64,000 bases of DNA. Source: VAXT01 sp963794605. Its GTDB lineage: Bacteria > Actinomycetota > Thermoleophilia > Gaiellales > Gaiellaceae. Below are positions 32,769 to 40,252 of the stretch, in pieces. Numbering within the stretch: the stretch's first letter is position 1; every line of letters begins with the position of its first letter. The DNA lies in assembly GCA_963794605.1 (NCBI GenBank), contig CAWCEN010000002.1:1178001-1242000 (forward strand), in the 5' to 3' direction. The notes under the pieces are model-generated. The model was not told the origin of the DNA. It was given only the letters and a program-made list of their open reading frames with translations, and did not search any database. The position numbers and the translations under genes were made by a program.

Positions 32769-33441
32769 GCTCAGCTGGGCAGACGTCCTTGTCCGCCTCG
32801 TCGTGGCGGGAATCCTCGGCGGTGCGGTCGGGGCCGAGCGCGAGCTTCGCGAGCACGACGCCGGACTGCGCACGCACACGCTGGTCGCCGTCGGGGCTGC
32901 GCTGTTCACGATCGTCTCCGCCTACGCCTGGGCCGACTTCAACTTCTCCGCGCGAAACGGCATCACCTACGACCCGACGCGGATCGCCGCTCAGATCGTG
33001 ACCGGGATCGGTTTCCTCGGGGCTGGCGCGATCATCCGCCAGGGCCTGTCCATCCGAGGCCTGACGACTGCCGCGAGCCTCTGGGTCGTGGCCGCGATCG
33101 GCATGGCGGCCGGCGCGGGCTACTACTCGGGCGCCGTGGTCACGACGATCGTCGTCCTGGTCAGCCTCTGGCCGCTGCGGATCCTGGCGAACAGGATCTT
33201 CGAGCGCCTTCGGCCCGGTGAGCTCCGGCTCGAGGTCGAGCTGCGCGCTAACGAGAGCCCGTCCGTGCTGCTCGAGCCCCTCGAGACACGCGGTGTCGCC
33301 GTGCGGTCGTTCGAGGTCGAGGACGCGCGCGACCGCCGTCGCGTCGCGCTCGACGTGCGCGTGGAGAACACGCAGCCGGAAGCGGTGACGGCGGAGTTGA
33401 TGCGCCTCGAGCCGGTGCTCGGGGTCCGATGGGCGAACTGA
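32758..33441 (+). CDS. MgtC/SapB family membrane protein
   Basis: 227 residues. Four to five helices with LGGAVGAERELREHDAGLRTHTLVA, the MgtC signature with the conserved Glu/Arg and RTH segment, then GIGFLGAGAIIRQG and GLTTAASLWVVAAIG. A cytoplasmic ACT-like domain follows (residues ~150-227). In pathogens MgtC modulates the F-type ATPase and Mg2+ starvation; the role here is unknown. Overlaps rph by 11 bases and rdgB by 13. Confidence 0.88.
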   Translation: MLPELSWADVLVRLVVAGILGGAVGAERELREHDAGLRTHTLVAVGAALFTIVSAYAWADFNFSARNGITYDPTRIAAQIVTGIGFLGAGAIIRQGLSIRGLTTAASLWVVAAIGMAAGAGYYSGAVVTTIVVLVSLWPLRILANRIFERLRPGELRLEVELRANESPSVLLEPLETRGVAVRSFEVEDARDRRRVALDVRVENTQPEAVTAELMRLEPVLGVRWAN

Positions 33442-34001
33442 TCCGGGCGGTCCTCGCCTCCGCGAACGAGAACAAGCTGCGCGAATTGCGCCACGCTCTC
33501 GACGGTTGGTCGCTCGATCCGCTCGACGCCGAGGCATACCCACCTGAGGATGGCGCTACCTATCTCCAGAACGCGCGCGCCAAGGCCGAGTTCGGACGGA
33601 CGCTCGTGCCAGACCGCTGGGTGCTGGGCGAGGACTCGGGCGTCGAGATCGAAGGGCTCGGCGGCGGCCCGGGGGTTCTCTCCGCTCGTTGGGCGGCGGG
33701 CCGGGAGGCGGAGCGCGCGCTCGAGGAGCTTCAGGGCGTGCAGGGCGACGGCCGCCGTGCGCGGTACGTCTGCGAGCTCGTCGCGATATCGCCGGAGGGA
33801 GCGGAGCACCGCGGCACCGGCGTTCTCGAAGGCCGGATCGCCGAGGGGTTGAGCGGCGAGGAAGGCTTCGGCTTCGACCCGGTCTTCATCCCCGACGGGG
33901 AGGCCCGAACCGTGGCGGAGCTCGGCAACGACTGGAAGCGGGACAACTCGCACCGAGCCCGTGCCGCCCGCGCGCTGCTTGCCTCGATAATGCAGTCATG
34001 A
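33429..34001 (+). CDS. rdgB: XTP/dITP (HAM1/RdgB) pyrophosphatase
   Basis: 190 residues. LASANENKLRELRHAL is the N-terminal substrate loop, TYLQNARAKAEFG, WVLGEDSGVEIEGLGG (catalytic Asp) and GFGFDPVFIPDG complete the family. It hydrolyses non-canonical purine triphosphates such as dITP and XTP. ATG start lies inside mgtC; the cupin ATG overlaps its TGA. Confidence 0.95.
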   Translation: MGELIRAVLASANENKLRELRHALDGWSLDPLDAEAYPPEDGATYLQNARAKAEFGRTLVPDRWVLGEDSGVEIEGLGGGPGVLSARWAAGREAERALEELQGVQGDGRRARYVCELVAISPEGAEHRGTGVLEGRIAEGLSGEEGFGFDPVFIPDGEARTVAELGNDWKRDNSHRARAARALLASIMQS

Positions 34002-34450
34002 ACTCGATCAACCTCGTCAGCGCAGCGAACACCAGGGGCAGGATCGACGTCGGCGAGGCGACCGGGTCGACCGAAATGCTCATGTTCATCTACGACCTCG
34101 CGCCCGGCCAGGGCTCGTCTCCCTATCACTACGAGTACGACGAGGAGTGGCTCCTCGTCGTCGAGGGGACGGTCGTGGTGCGCACGCCGGACGGGGAGCA
34201 CACACTCGATCGTGGCGAGCTCGTCCGCTTCCCGGCCGGTCCGGAAGGAGCGCACAAGGTCATGAACCGCAGCGACGCGCCCGCGAGGACCCTGCTCTTC
34301 TCGCGGCGGGGCGAGGGCTACGCAGTCTCGGTGTACCCGGACAGCGACACGATCGGCGTTTGGGCGGGCGGTGAGAACGACCTCGTCTTCGAGCGCGGCA
34401 GCGCGGTCCCGTGGGCCTACGGCGAAGAAGGCTGGAACAAGGCGACTTAG
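33998..34450 (+). CDS. Cupin domain protein
   Basis: 150 residues, one cupin barrel: SSPYHYEYDEEWLLVVEG is motif 1 (H..H/Y..E pattern with HYEYDEEW), and FPAGPEGAHKVMNRSDAPAR is motif 2 with its His. Probably binds a metal and a small ligand. Ends the murI operon (ATGA overlap). Its stop overlaps the convergent BrkB-like gene's stop by a few bases. Confidence 0.85.
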   Translation: MNSINLVSAANTRGRIDVGEATGSTEMLMFIYDLAPGQGSSPYHYEYDEEWLLVVEGTVVVRTPDGEHTLDRGELVRFPAGPEGAHKVMNRSDAPARTLLFSRRGEGYAVSVYPDSDTIGVWAGGENDLVFERGSAVPWAYGEEGWNKAT

Positions 34451-35265
34451 GCGAGACCCGGCGCTTCTTCGAGCTCGACCGCTTCACGGCGGCCGCGCGA
34501 GTACCACCAGTTGATCTCGGCGCCGAAGACGATCACGTTCGCCATCACGTACAGCCACACGAGCAGGAGCGCCGGGGCGCCGAACGCCTGGAGCGCGATC
34601 ACGTTCTTCGAGAACCGCAGGTAGAGCGGCAGAAGCTGGAAGCTCGTCTCGAGCGCGATCGTGGCGACGATCGCACCCGGGAGCACCTCCTGCCACGTGA
34701 GCTTCTCGTTCGTGAGCAGGTAGTAGACCGTGAACAGGAAGACGAAGACCGCGAGCGTCGAGATCAGGATCGAGCTCACGAACGCGACGTAGGGGTCGCC
34801 GAAGAAGCCGCTCGCGAAGCGCTTGAGCACCTCGTAGCCGATCGAGCCGACGAGCAGGCCGACGAAGAGCGTCACGAGCGACCCGACCAGCAGCGTGACC
34901 GCGAGCAGCTTCCCGTGCAGGAACGAGCGGTTCGGCTTCCCATACACGATGTTGAACGCCGACTCGAGCACGCTGAACAGCGAGAGCGACGTCCAGCCGA
35001 GGAAGAGCGCTCCGATGACGCCGAGCGTCGCGGCGTTGTCCTGGACCGACCGCACGACGCGGACGATGCTGTCGACGGAGCTCGTCGGGAACGCCTTGTT
35101 CAGCTCGGTCACGAGGTAGCTCGACTCGTCGGCGCGGCCGGCGAAGCCGAGGAGGGCGAGCGCGAGGAAGACCAGTGGGACGAACGAGAGGAGCGCGAAA
35201 TAGGCGATCATCGCGGCGAGGTGCGTCCCGCGGTCGGCGAAAAACTTGCTGAAGACCTCCCGCAT
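34447..35265 (-). CDS. YihY/virulence factor BrkB family membrane protein
   Basis: 272 residues, six predicted helices. FADRGTHLAAMIAYFALLSF, VIGALFLGWTSLSLFSVLES, and the C-terminal ALLLVWLYVMANVIVFGAEINWW are the BrkB signatures. Function unsettled in the family. The start ATG at 35265 (MREVFSKFFADRG) is preferred over ATG 35292, which would overlap the divergent gene's ATG by two bases. Divergent from the roadblock-like gene, 25 bases away. Confidence 0.88.
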   Translation of the reverse strand: MREVFSKFFADRGTHLAAMIAYFALLSFVPLVFLALALLGFAGRADESSYLVTELNKAFPTSSVDSIVRVVRSVQDNAATLGVIGALFLGWTSLSLFSVLESAFNIVYGKPNRSFLHGKLLAVTLLVGSLVTLFVGLLVGSIGYEVLKRFASGFFGDPYVAFVSSILISTLAVFVFLFTVYYLLTNEKLTWQEVLPGAIVATIALETSFQLLPLYLRFSKNVIALQAFGAPALLLVWLYVMANVIVFGAEINWWYSRGRREAVELEEAPGLA

Positions 35266-35290
35266 GGTGGGGGAGGCTAGTCTCTCGGCC

Positions 35291-35710
35291 ATGACGGAGC
35301 CTAGGGCTGCGCTCGCGGAGTTGACCGAGATCTCGTCGCAGATCGAGGCCGCAGTCCTCTTCGACGCCGACGGCAAGGTCGTGGCCGCGACGATCCCGGA
35401 CGAGCGCGCGGCGCAGGTCGCCTCGAGCGCGAAGGCGCTGCTCGAGCAGGCGGGGCTGATCGGCGGCGGCGAGCTCACGCAGATCGAGGCGTCCACCGCG
35501 GCCGGAAGCCTGTTCGTCGTCAAAGACGGGCCGACGATGATCGCGGCGTCGACCTCGGCCGAGCCGACCGCCGGGCTCGTCTTCTACGACCTCAAGAGCA
35601 CGCTGAAGGCCGCGGCCAAGCCACCCGCGAAGCCCAAGCCCAAGCCGAGGGCGACCGCGAAGCCGAAGCCGAAACGGACGCCTCGGCCCAAGAGCGATGA
35701 GTCCTCGTAA
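35291..35710 (+). CDS. Roadblock/LC7-like protein with basic Pro/Lys/Ala tail
   Basis: 139 residues. Residues 1-98 look like a Roadblock/LC7 domain: AALAELTEISSQIEAAVLFDADGKVVAATI, then VASSAKALLEQAG and SLFVVKDGPTMIAASTSAEPTAGLVFYDL. The last ~40 residues are an AlgP/histone-H1-like basic tail of repeated KPKPK, RATAKPKPK and KRTPRPK, suggesting binding to nucleic acid or acidic surfaces. Roadblock proteins usually regulate small GTPases such as MglA; none is nearby. Overlaps the next small gene by 14 bases. Confidence 0.7.
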   Translation: MTEPRAALAELTEISSQIEAAVLFDADGKVVAATIPDERAAQVASSAKALLEQAGLIGGGELTQIEASTAAGSLFVVKDGPTMIAASTSAEPTAGLVFYDLKSTLKAAAKPPAKPKPKPRATAKPKPKRTPRPKSDESS

Positions 35711-35900
35711 GCTGATCGCGCTCGGGTTCGCCGTCGGGTCGCTGCTCGGCATCGGCCTCTACGCGCGGCGCGGAAAGGGAAGGGAGCGGATCGACCTCTA
35801 CTTCGCGGACGGCTCGCTCGTCTCGCTGCACAGCGACTCCCCGGAAGCAGCGCCCTTGCTCGTCCACGCGCGCGACGCGCTGCAAGCAGCCGCGAAGTGA
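35697..35900 (+). CDS. Small single-pass membrane protein, 67 aa
   Basis: MSPRKLIALGFAVGSLLGIG starts an N-terminal membrane helix; a short cytoplasmic-type part follows (RIDLYFADGSLVSLHSDSPEA). Overlaps the roadblock-like gene by 14 bases and pyrE by 4, so all three are probably co-translated. No family recognised; the coupling suggests it anchors or partners the roadblock-like protein. Confidence 0.65.
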   Translation: MSPRKLIALGFAVGSLLGIGLYARRGKGRERIDLYFADGSLVSLHSDSPEAAPLLVHARDALQAAAK

Positions 35901-36454
35901 AGCGCGAAGACCTGGGAGCCGCGCTCCGCGAGCACGCCTACCTCGAGGGCGACTTCGTCCTGCGCTCCGGGCGCCGCTCGAACTACTACCTCGACAAGTA
36001 CCGCTTCGAGACACGCCCCGAACTGCTGTCCGCGCTGGGCGAGCACATAGCCGCCACCGTGTCGGAGCACGAGCCCGACGCAGAGCGGCTCGCCGGCCCG
36101 GAGCTCGGTGCGGTCGCCCTCGCTGCCGCGGCGTCGATGTCCTCCGGGCTCCCGTTCCTGATCGTCCGCAAGGCGGCGAAGGAGTACGGCACCGCGAATC
36201 GCCTCGAAGGCGTTTTCGAGCCGGGCGAGCGGGTGTGCCTCGTGGAGGACGTCGTCACCTCCGGCGGGGCGGTCGTCGAGGCCCTGGACGCGGTGCGCGA
36301 AGCCGGGCTGGAGTGCCGGATCGCGGTCTGCGTGCTGGATCGCGAGGAGGGCGGAGCGGACGCTCTCGCGCGCCGTGGAGCCCGTCTTGTGCCGCTTTTT
36401 CGGGCAGGAGAGTTGGTATCTACGGAGAAAACCGCCGCAAAACCGCATGGTTGA
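35897..36454 (+). CDS. pyrE: Orotate phosphoribosyltransferase
   Basis: 185 residues. SGRRSNYYLDKYRFETRPELL, RLAGPELGAVALAAA, and the PRPP-binding VCLVEDVVTSGGAVVEALDAV are diagnostic. It joins orotate and PRPP to give OMP in UMP synthesis; pyrF follows 0.6 kb on. Starts with a GTG overlapping the small membrane-protein gene's stop. Its last codons lie inside the -35 region of the HU promoter. Confidence 0.95.
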   Translation: MKREDLGAALREHAYLEGDFVLRSGRRSNYYLDKYRFETRPELLSALGEHIAATVSEHEPDAERLAGPELGAVALAAAASMSSGLPFLIVRKAAKEYGTANRLEGVFEPGERVCLVEDVVTSGGAVVEALDAVREAGLECRIAVCVLDREEGGADALARRGARLVPLFRAGELVSTEKTAAKPHG

Positions 36455-36496
36455 GCCGAAACGGCTTGGCTGTTAGGGTCCGGTTGCGCTAACCGG
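36451..36496 (+). promoter_or_regulatory. HU-gene promoter with inverted repeat at the start site
   Basis: TTGAGC (36451-36456), a 17-base spacer and TAGGGT (36474-36479) form a near-consensus vegetative promoter. CCGGTT-N5-AACCGG (36480-36496) straddles the expected start, and could be a hairpin or operator. Confidence 0.6.
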
Positions 36497-36518
36497 CAAC
36501 GTCAGAGGGAGGATGCAC

Positions 36519-36818
36519 GTGACAAAACAGGAGTTCGTCGACAGGGTCGCGGACAAGGCGGGTCTCTCGAAGCGCGATGCTTCGGAAGCCGTGGACGCGT
36601 TCCTGGACTCGATCACCGACGTCCTGGGCTCGGGCGGCGAGGTGTCGTTCACAGGATTCGGGAAGTTCACGACCCAGCGGCGCGCCGCGCGCCAGGGCGT
36701 TAATCCGAGGAACCCAACGGAGCGGGTCCAGATCCCCGCGACAACCGTCCCCAAGTTCTCGGCGGGCAGCCAGCTCAAGCAGGCCGTGAAGAGCGGGGCC
36801 GGGATGGGTGGCATGTAG
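36519..36818 (+). CDS. hup: HU family DNA-binding protein
   Basis: 99 residues. MTKQEFVDRVADKAGLSKRD and SFTGFGKFTTQRRAARQGVNP followed by IPATTVPKFSAGSQLK give the HU/IHF dimer and beta-arm, including the GxNP tip Pro. It compacts and bends DNA. The start is read as GTG 36519: AGAGGGAGG (36504-36512) abuts an ATG at 36513 with no spacing, but lies six bases before the GTG, and MTKQEF is the usual HU start. An efficient terminator follows. Confidence 0.93.
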   Translation: MTKQEFVDRVADKAGLSKRDASEAVDAFLDSITDVLGSGGEVSFTGFGKFTTQRRAARQGVNPRNPTERVQIPATTVPKFSAGSQLKQAVKSGAGMGGM

Positions 36819-36842
36819 CACTGCGGCACAACCGGAAGTTTC

Positions 36843-36874
36843 GAGAGGGGCCGCCGATGCGGCCCTTCTCTTTT
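36843..36874 (+). terminator. Intrinsic terminator of the HU gene
   Basis: GAGAGGGGCCGC and GCGGCCCTTCTC form a 12-bp stem (one G-T pair) with a CGAT loop, followed by TTTT. A classic factor-independent terminator, 24 bases after the HU stop. Confidence 0.85.
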
Positions 36875-36890
36875 CCTCCGGTGTGCTCGC

Positions 36891-36896
36891 TAAGGT
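36891..36896 (+). promoter_or_regulatory. -10 box of the pyrF leader
   Basis: TAAGGT ends seven bases before the ATG at 36904 of the pyrF-like leader reading frame, the same leaderless spacing used elsewhere in the window. Confidence 0.5.
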
Positions 36897-36903
36897 CCCT
36901 GCG

Positions 36904-37029
36904 ATGGTGCAGGACCTCGAGGCGGCGCCGACTACGAACGTGATCGCGTTCGGGGACCGTTTTTCGGACACCGCCGCAGGCGCGTCCGAAAAAAGTGAGC
37001 GTCGGCGAAGCCGATGCGAACCACGATGA
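36904..37029 (+). CDS. Leader peptide duplicating the pyrF N-terminus
   Basis: 41 codons from ATG 36904, leaderless by promoter position. Its first 19 residues (MVQDLEAAPTTNVIAFGDR) parallel the pyrF N-terminus (MMHDVETAATTTTAFGDR), with about 57 bases of matching DNA (36904-36960 versus 37026-37079). After that it diverges and stops with TGA at 37027-37029, overlapping the pyrF ATG at 37026. An inverted repeat TTTTTCGGAC/GTCCGAAAAA (36960-36993) lies inside it. It looks like a tandem duplication of the 5' end of pyrF that now serves as a coupled leader; translation is inferred. Confidence 0.5.
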   Translation: MVQDLEAAPTTNVIAFGDRFSDTAAGASEKSERRRSRCEPR

Positions 37030-37952
37030 TGCACGACGTCGAGACAGCGGCGACGACCACGACCGCGTTCGGGGACCGGCTCGCCGAGGCCGTCGAGCGC
37101 AAGCGGAGCCAGCTCCTCGTTGGGCTCGACCCGATGCCCGAGCTGCTGCCGCTCGAGCTCGCGGGCGAGGCCGGGGTCGGCCGCTCCGAGGCCGCCGACG
37201 CCTGCGCGCGCTTCTGCTGCGGCGTTGTCGACGCGGTCGCCGCCTACGCGGTCGGCGTGAAGCCGCAGCTCGCCTTCTTCGAGGCGCTCGGCCCGCCCGG
37301 GATGGAGGCGCTCGAGAGCGTCTGCGCGTACGCGCGCACCGCGGGCCTGATCGTCATCGCCGACGCGAAGCGCGGAGACATCGGCTCGACTGCGCGGGCG
37401 TACGCGTCCGCCTACCTGGAACCGGCCGAGGGTCGCGCGCCGCTCGCGGACGCGATGACCGTCAACCCGTACCTCGGGCTCGATTCGCTCGAGCCGTTCA
37501 TCGCGGCCTGCCGGCGCGAGGGCGCCGGCATCTTCTGCCTCGTCAAGACGTCGAACGAGGGCGTTGCGGACATCCAGGACCTCGCGCTCTCGGACGGGAA
37601 GCCGCTCTGGCAGCACGTGGCGCGACTCGTCGCGGAGTGGGGCGAGGAGCTCGTCGGCGAGCACGGGCTGTCGAGCGTGGGCGCGGTCGTCGGCGCGACG
37701 CATCCGCGGGCCGTCGGTGAAGCGCGGCGGCTACTTCCGCGGGCCGTCCTGCTCCTACCCGGGATCGGCGCTCAGGGAGCCGGCCCTGCTGATGTGGCCC
37801 GAGCGTTCACGAGCGGGCCGGCGAGCGCGCTCGTCGCTGCGTCGCGCTCCGTGCTCTACGCGTTCCGGTCGACCGACGACGACTGGCGCTCCGCCGCTGC
37901 GGCCGAGGCGGCGCGGCTGAAGAGCGAAGTGTGGGCCGCCTCGGGGTGGTAG
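37026..37952 (+). CDS. pyrF: Orotidine 5'-phosphate decarboxylase, type 2
   Basis: 308 residues, the length of type 2 enzymes. QLLVGLDPMPELLPLEL, VGVKPQLAFFEALGPPG, the catalytic IADAKRGDIGSTARAY and the C-terminal VLLLPGIGAQGAGPADVARA are diagnostic. It decarboxylates OMP to UMP, completing the pathway with pyrE. The start is taken as ATG 37026, which overlaps the leader peptide stop; ATG 37014 and 37029 are alternatives. Confidence 0.93.
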   Translation: MMHDVETAATTTTAFGDRLAEAVERKRSQLLVGLDPMPELLPLELAGEAGVGRSEAADACARFCCGVVDAVAAYAVGVKPQLAFFEALGPPGMEALESVCAYARTAGLIVIADAKRGDIGSTARAYASAYLEPAEGRAPLADAMTVNPYLGLDSLEPFIAACRREGAGIFCLVKTSNEGVADIQDLALSDGKPLWQHVARLVAEWGEELVGEHGLSSVGAVVGATHPRAVGEARRLLPRAVLLLPGIGAQGAGPADVARAFTSGPASALVAASRSVLYAFRSTDDDWRSAAAAEAARLKSEVWAASGW

Positions 37953-37955
37953 GGG

Positions 37956-38051
37956 TTGGACTTGCGCACTGAGGCAAGGCGGTACGCGCTCCCAATTGCG
38001 TTCCTCCTGCTCGTCACCGCGGCGGTGCTCGTGGTCCGCGGGGCGCTCTAA
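37956..38051 (+). CDS. Possible 31-aa single-pass membrane peptide
   Basis: TTG at 37956, three bases after the pyrF stop, opens LDLRTEARRYALPIAFLLLV followed by TAAVLVVRGAL and a TAA. A charged N-terminus and one clean hydrophobic helix are visible; GGTAGGGG upstream is a weak binding site. Only its position between two genes and its codon pattern support it. Confidence 0.35.
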   Translation: MDLRTEARRYALPIAFLLLVTAAVLVVRGAL

Positions 38052-38069
38052 CGGCTAGCCTTCCGGCCC

Positions 38070-39191
38070 GTGAGGTTCAGGCTTCTCGCTGCCCTCGCGG
38101 CCGCCCTCTCCCTCGTTCCGCCGGCCCTCGCGGCTGGACCGAGCGTGCAGGCCCGTGCCTACCTCGTCCAGGACGGGCGCAACGGAGAGGTGCTGCTCGC
38201 CCACAACGCGGCGCAGCGGGTCCCGATCGCGAGCCTGACCAAGATGATGACGGTGCTGCTCACGCTCGAGCGCTCCGGGCTCGGCGACACGGTCACGATC
38301 TCACCCGACGCGGCCGCGATCGGCGAGTCCAGCATCGACCTGCTCGCAGGCGAGCGGATCTCGGTGCGCGACCTCGTCGAGGCCGCGCTCATCCAGAGCG
38401 CGAACGACGCCGCCTGGGCGCTCGCCGATCACGTGGGCCACGGCAACGAGGCCAAGTTCGTCGCGCTGATGAACCGGCGCGCGCGCCAGCTCGGCCTGAA
38501 CGACACGCACTTCGTCCGGCCGGACGGCCTCGATGCTCCGGGACATGTCTCGAGCGCGCGCGACGTGACGACGCTCGCTCGCCTCCTGATGCAGAAGCCG
38601 GTCGTCCGCAAGATCGTCGCGATGCGCGACGCGACAATCGAAGGCGATCGCCGGCTGCACACGTGGAACGACCTGCTCGGCGTCTATCCCGGCGTTGTCG
38701 GCGTGAAGACCGGACACACGGCGGCCGCCGGCTGGTCCGAGGTCAGCGCCGTCCGCGGTCCGGGCGTCACTGTCTACGCGACGATCCTCGGCAGCCCGTC
38801 GCGGCGCGTTCGCAACGATGACCTCGCGGAGCTGATGACGTGGGGTCTGGCGCGTTTCCGCGTCGTCCAGGCCGTCACAGCGGGACGCGTCTATGCGAGC
38901 GCCCGCACTGCGTACGGCAAGGGCGAACTCGATCTCGTGGCGCCGCGCTCGGTCGGGCGCGCCCTCGTCACCGGCCGTCCGCTCGTGGAACGTATCGTGG
39001 CGCCGATGGGTGTCGATCTGCCCGTCCGCAAGGGCCAGGAGCTGGGCGAGGTACGTGTCTATGAGCGGGGCAAGCTCGTCGCGAGTTCGCCGCTCGTCGC
39101 CTCCCGCTCGATCGACAAGCCGGGTGCGGCGGGCCGCGCACGCTGGTATGTCAAGCGCACTGCGCACAACATGTGGGGATGGGTGTCGTAG
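38070..39191 (+). CDS. D-alanyl-D-alanine carboxypeptidase (S11, PBP5 type)
   Basis: 373 residues, signal peptide MRFRLLAALAAALSLVPPAL cleaved after AAG. The three penicillin-binding motifs are SxxK in PIASLTKMMT, SxN in IQSANDAAWAL and KTG in VVGVKTGHTAAAG. The C-terminal ~120 residues form a PBP5-like beta domain. It trims the terminal D-Ala of peptidoglycan stems outside the membrane. GTG start eight bases after TAGCCT (38056-38061), so probably leaderless. Confidence 0.93.
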   Translation: MRFRLLAALAAALSLVPPALAAGPSVQARAYLVQDGRNGEVLLAHNAAQRVPIASLTKMMTVLLTLERSGLGDTVTISPDAAAIGESSIDLLAGERISVRDLVEAALIQSANDAAWALADHVGHGNEAKFVALMNRRARQLGLNDTHFVRPDGLDAPGHVSSARDVTTLARLLMQKPVVRKIVAMRDATIEGDRRLHTWNDLLGVYPGVVGVKTGHTAAAGWSEVSAVRGPGVTVYATILGSPSRRVRNDDLAELMTWGLARFRVVQAVTAGRVYASARTAYGKGELDLVAPRSVGRALVTGRPLVERIVAPMGVDLPVRKGQELGEVRVYERGKLVASSPLVASRSIDKPGAAGRARWYVKRTAHNMWGWVS

Positions 39192-39195
39192 CCCG

Positions 39196-40149
39196 ATGAT
39201 CGTCACCGTCACGCTGAACGCCGCCCTCGACCGCACACTGACCGTGCCCAACTTCCAGCGCGGCCAGCGGCATCGGGCGAGCGGCGGGCTCACCCTCGCG
39301 GGCGGCAAGGGCATCAACGTCGCGCGCGCGCTGAAGCGGCTGGACGTGCCGGTCGTTGCGACCGGGCTTGCGGGCGGGCTCACCGGAACGCGCATCGTCG
39401 AGGAGCTGACCGGCGAGGCGATCCTCAACGACTTCGTCCGCATCGCAGACGAGTCGCGCACCTCGACGGCGGTCGTCGACCCGACCTCGAGCTCGTACAC
39501 CGAGATCAACGAGTGGGGGCCGCACGTGGAGCCCGAGGAGCTGGAGATGCTCCGGGAGAAGCTGCGCTACCTGGCGACCGCAGCCGACGTCGTCATTTTC
39601 GCGGGCTCCCTTCCGCGCGGGGTCGATGACGACTTCTATGGCAGTCTGATCCGCGAGCTGAACAAGCGCAGCATCGAGACCGTGCTCGACGCGGAAGGCG
39701 AGCCGCTGAGGATGGGAACCGCCGCCGAGCCGTTCCTGGTCTCGCCGAATCAGCGGGAGGCCGAGAGCCTCGTCGGCCAAGAGTTCCACGAGGACCAGGA
39801 CTTCATCCAGGCGCTCGACGACATTGCCGAGCTCGGCGCGCGCAACGTGCTGATTACGCAGGAGTCGGGCTGCTTCGCGCTGCTGCGCGAGGAGCGTGAG
39901 GTGAAGCGGCTGCGGGCAGTGGCCCCCGAGGTCGAACCTGCGTCGACCGTCGGGTCCGGCGACGTGCTCCTGTCCGCGTTCCTCGCGGCGCGCGACGCGA
40001 ACAAGCCGATCGACGAGGCGCTCAGGTCGGCCGTTGCCGCCGGCGCGGCCTCGACGCTCGAAGTCGGCGCGGGCCGGCTCGACCCGCGCGAAGCGAGCCG
40101 GCTGACAGGTGGCGTCGAGGTAACCGAGCTCGAACCGGTCGTCTCCTGA
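39196..40149 (+). CDS. PfkB-family hexose kinase (1-phosphofructokinase type)
   Basis: 317 residues. MIVTVTLNAALDRTLTVPNF and GGKGINVARALKRLDVPVVATG are the FruK/LacC N-terminal signatures; VIFAGSLPRG and the catalytic GSGDVLLSAFLAARDANK with its Asp follow. Likely phosphorylates fructose-1-phosphate, tagatose-6-phosphate or a similar sugar phosphate. No PTS or fructose transport gene is adjacent. It begins four bases after the carboxypeptidase stop. Confidence 0.88.
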   Translation: MIVTVTLNAALDRTLTVPNFQRGQRHRASGGLTLAGGKGINVARALKRLDVPVVATGLAGGLTGTRIVEELTGEAILNDFVRIADESRTSTAVVDPTSSSYTEINEWGPHVEPEELEMLREKLRYLATAADVVIFAGSLPRGVDDDFYGSLIRELNKRSIETVLDAEGEPLRMGTAAEPFLVSPNQREAESLVGQEFHEDQDFIQALDDIAELGARNVLITQESGCFALLREEREVKRLRAVAPEVEPASTVGSGDVLLSAFLAARDANKPIDEALRSAVAAGAASTLEVGAGRLDPREASRLTGGVEVTELEPVVS

Positions 40150-40152
40150 GGC

Positions 40153-40161
40153 TGGTACGAT
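40153..40161 (+). promoter_or_regulatory. Extended -10 promoter of guaB3
   Basis: TGGTACGAT is an extended -10 (TG-N-TACGAT). Transcription would start near 40168, placing the hairpin at 40203-40233 inside the guaB3 leader. The same box occurs before rplM (TGGTACAAT) and glmS (TGGTACCAT). Confidence 0.55.
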
Positions 40162-40202
40162 CGACTGCCACTTGAGAGGAGTGACGAGAGAGCGGTTTTC
40201 CG

Positions 40203-40233
40203 GCCCAGGCGATCCATCGAGCCTGGGCTTTTT
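40203..40233 (+). terminator. Leader terminator/attenuator before guaB3
   Basis: GCCCAGGC and GCCTGGGC form an 8-bp stem with a 10-base loop, followed by TTTTT. It lies between the extended -10 box and guaB3, so it can attenuate guaB3 as well as end upstream transcripts. A short reading frame from GTG 40181 runs through the hairpin in the guaB3 frame and stops with TGA 40250-40252, directly adjacent to the guaB3 GTG. Confidence 0.7.
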
Positions 40234-40252
40234 GCATTTCGGGGGGTGCTGA

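Noticed and set aside
36960..36993. TTTTTCGGAC/GTCCGAAAAA as an intrinsic terminator
   Set aside because: The T-run is on the 5' arm and the 3' side is A-rich on the plus strand, so there is no U-tract after the stem in either direction.
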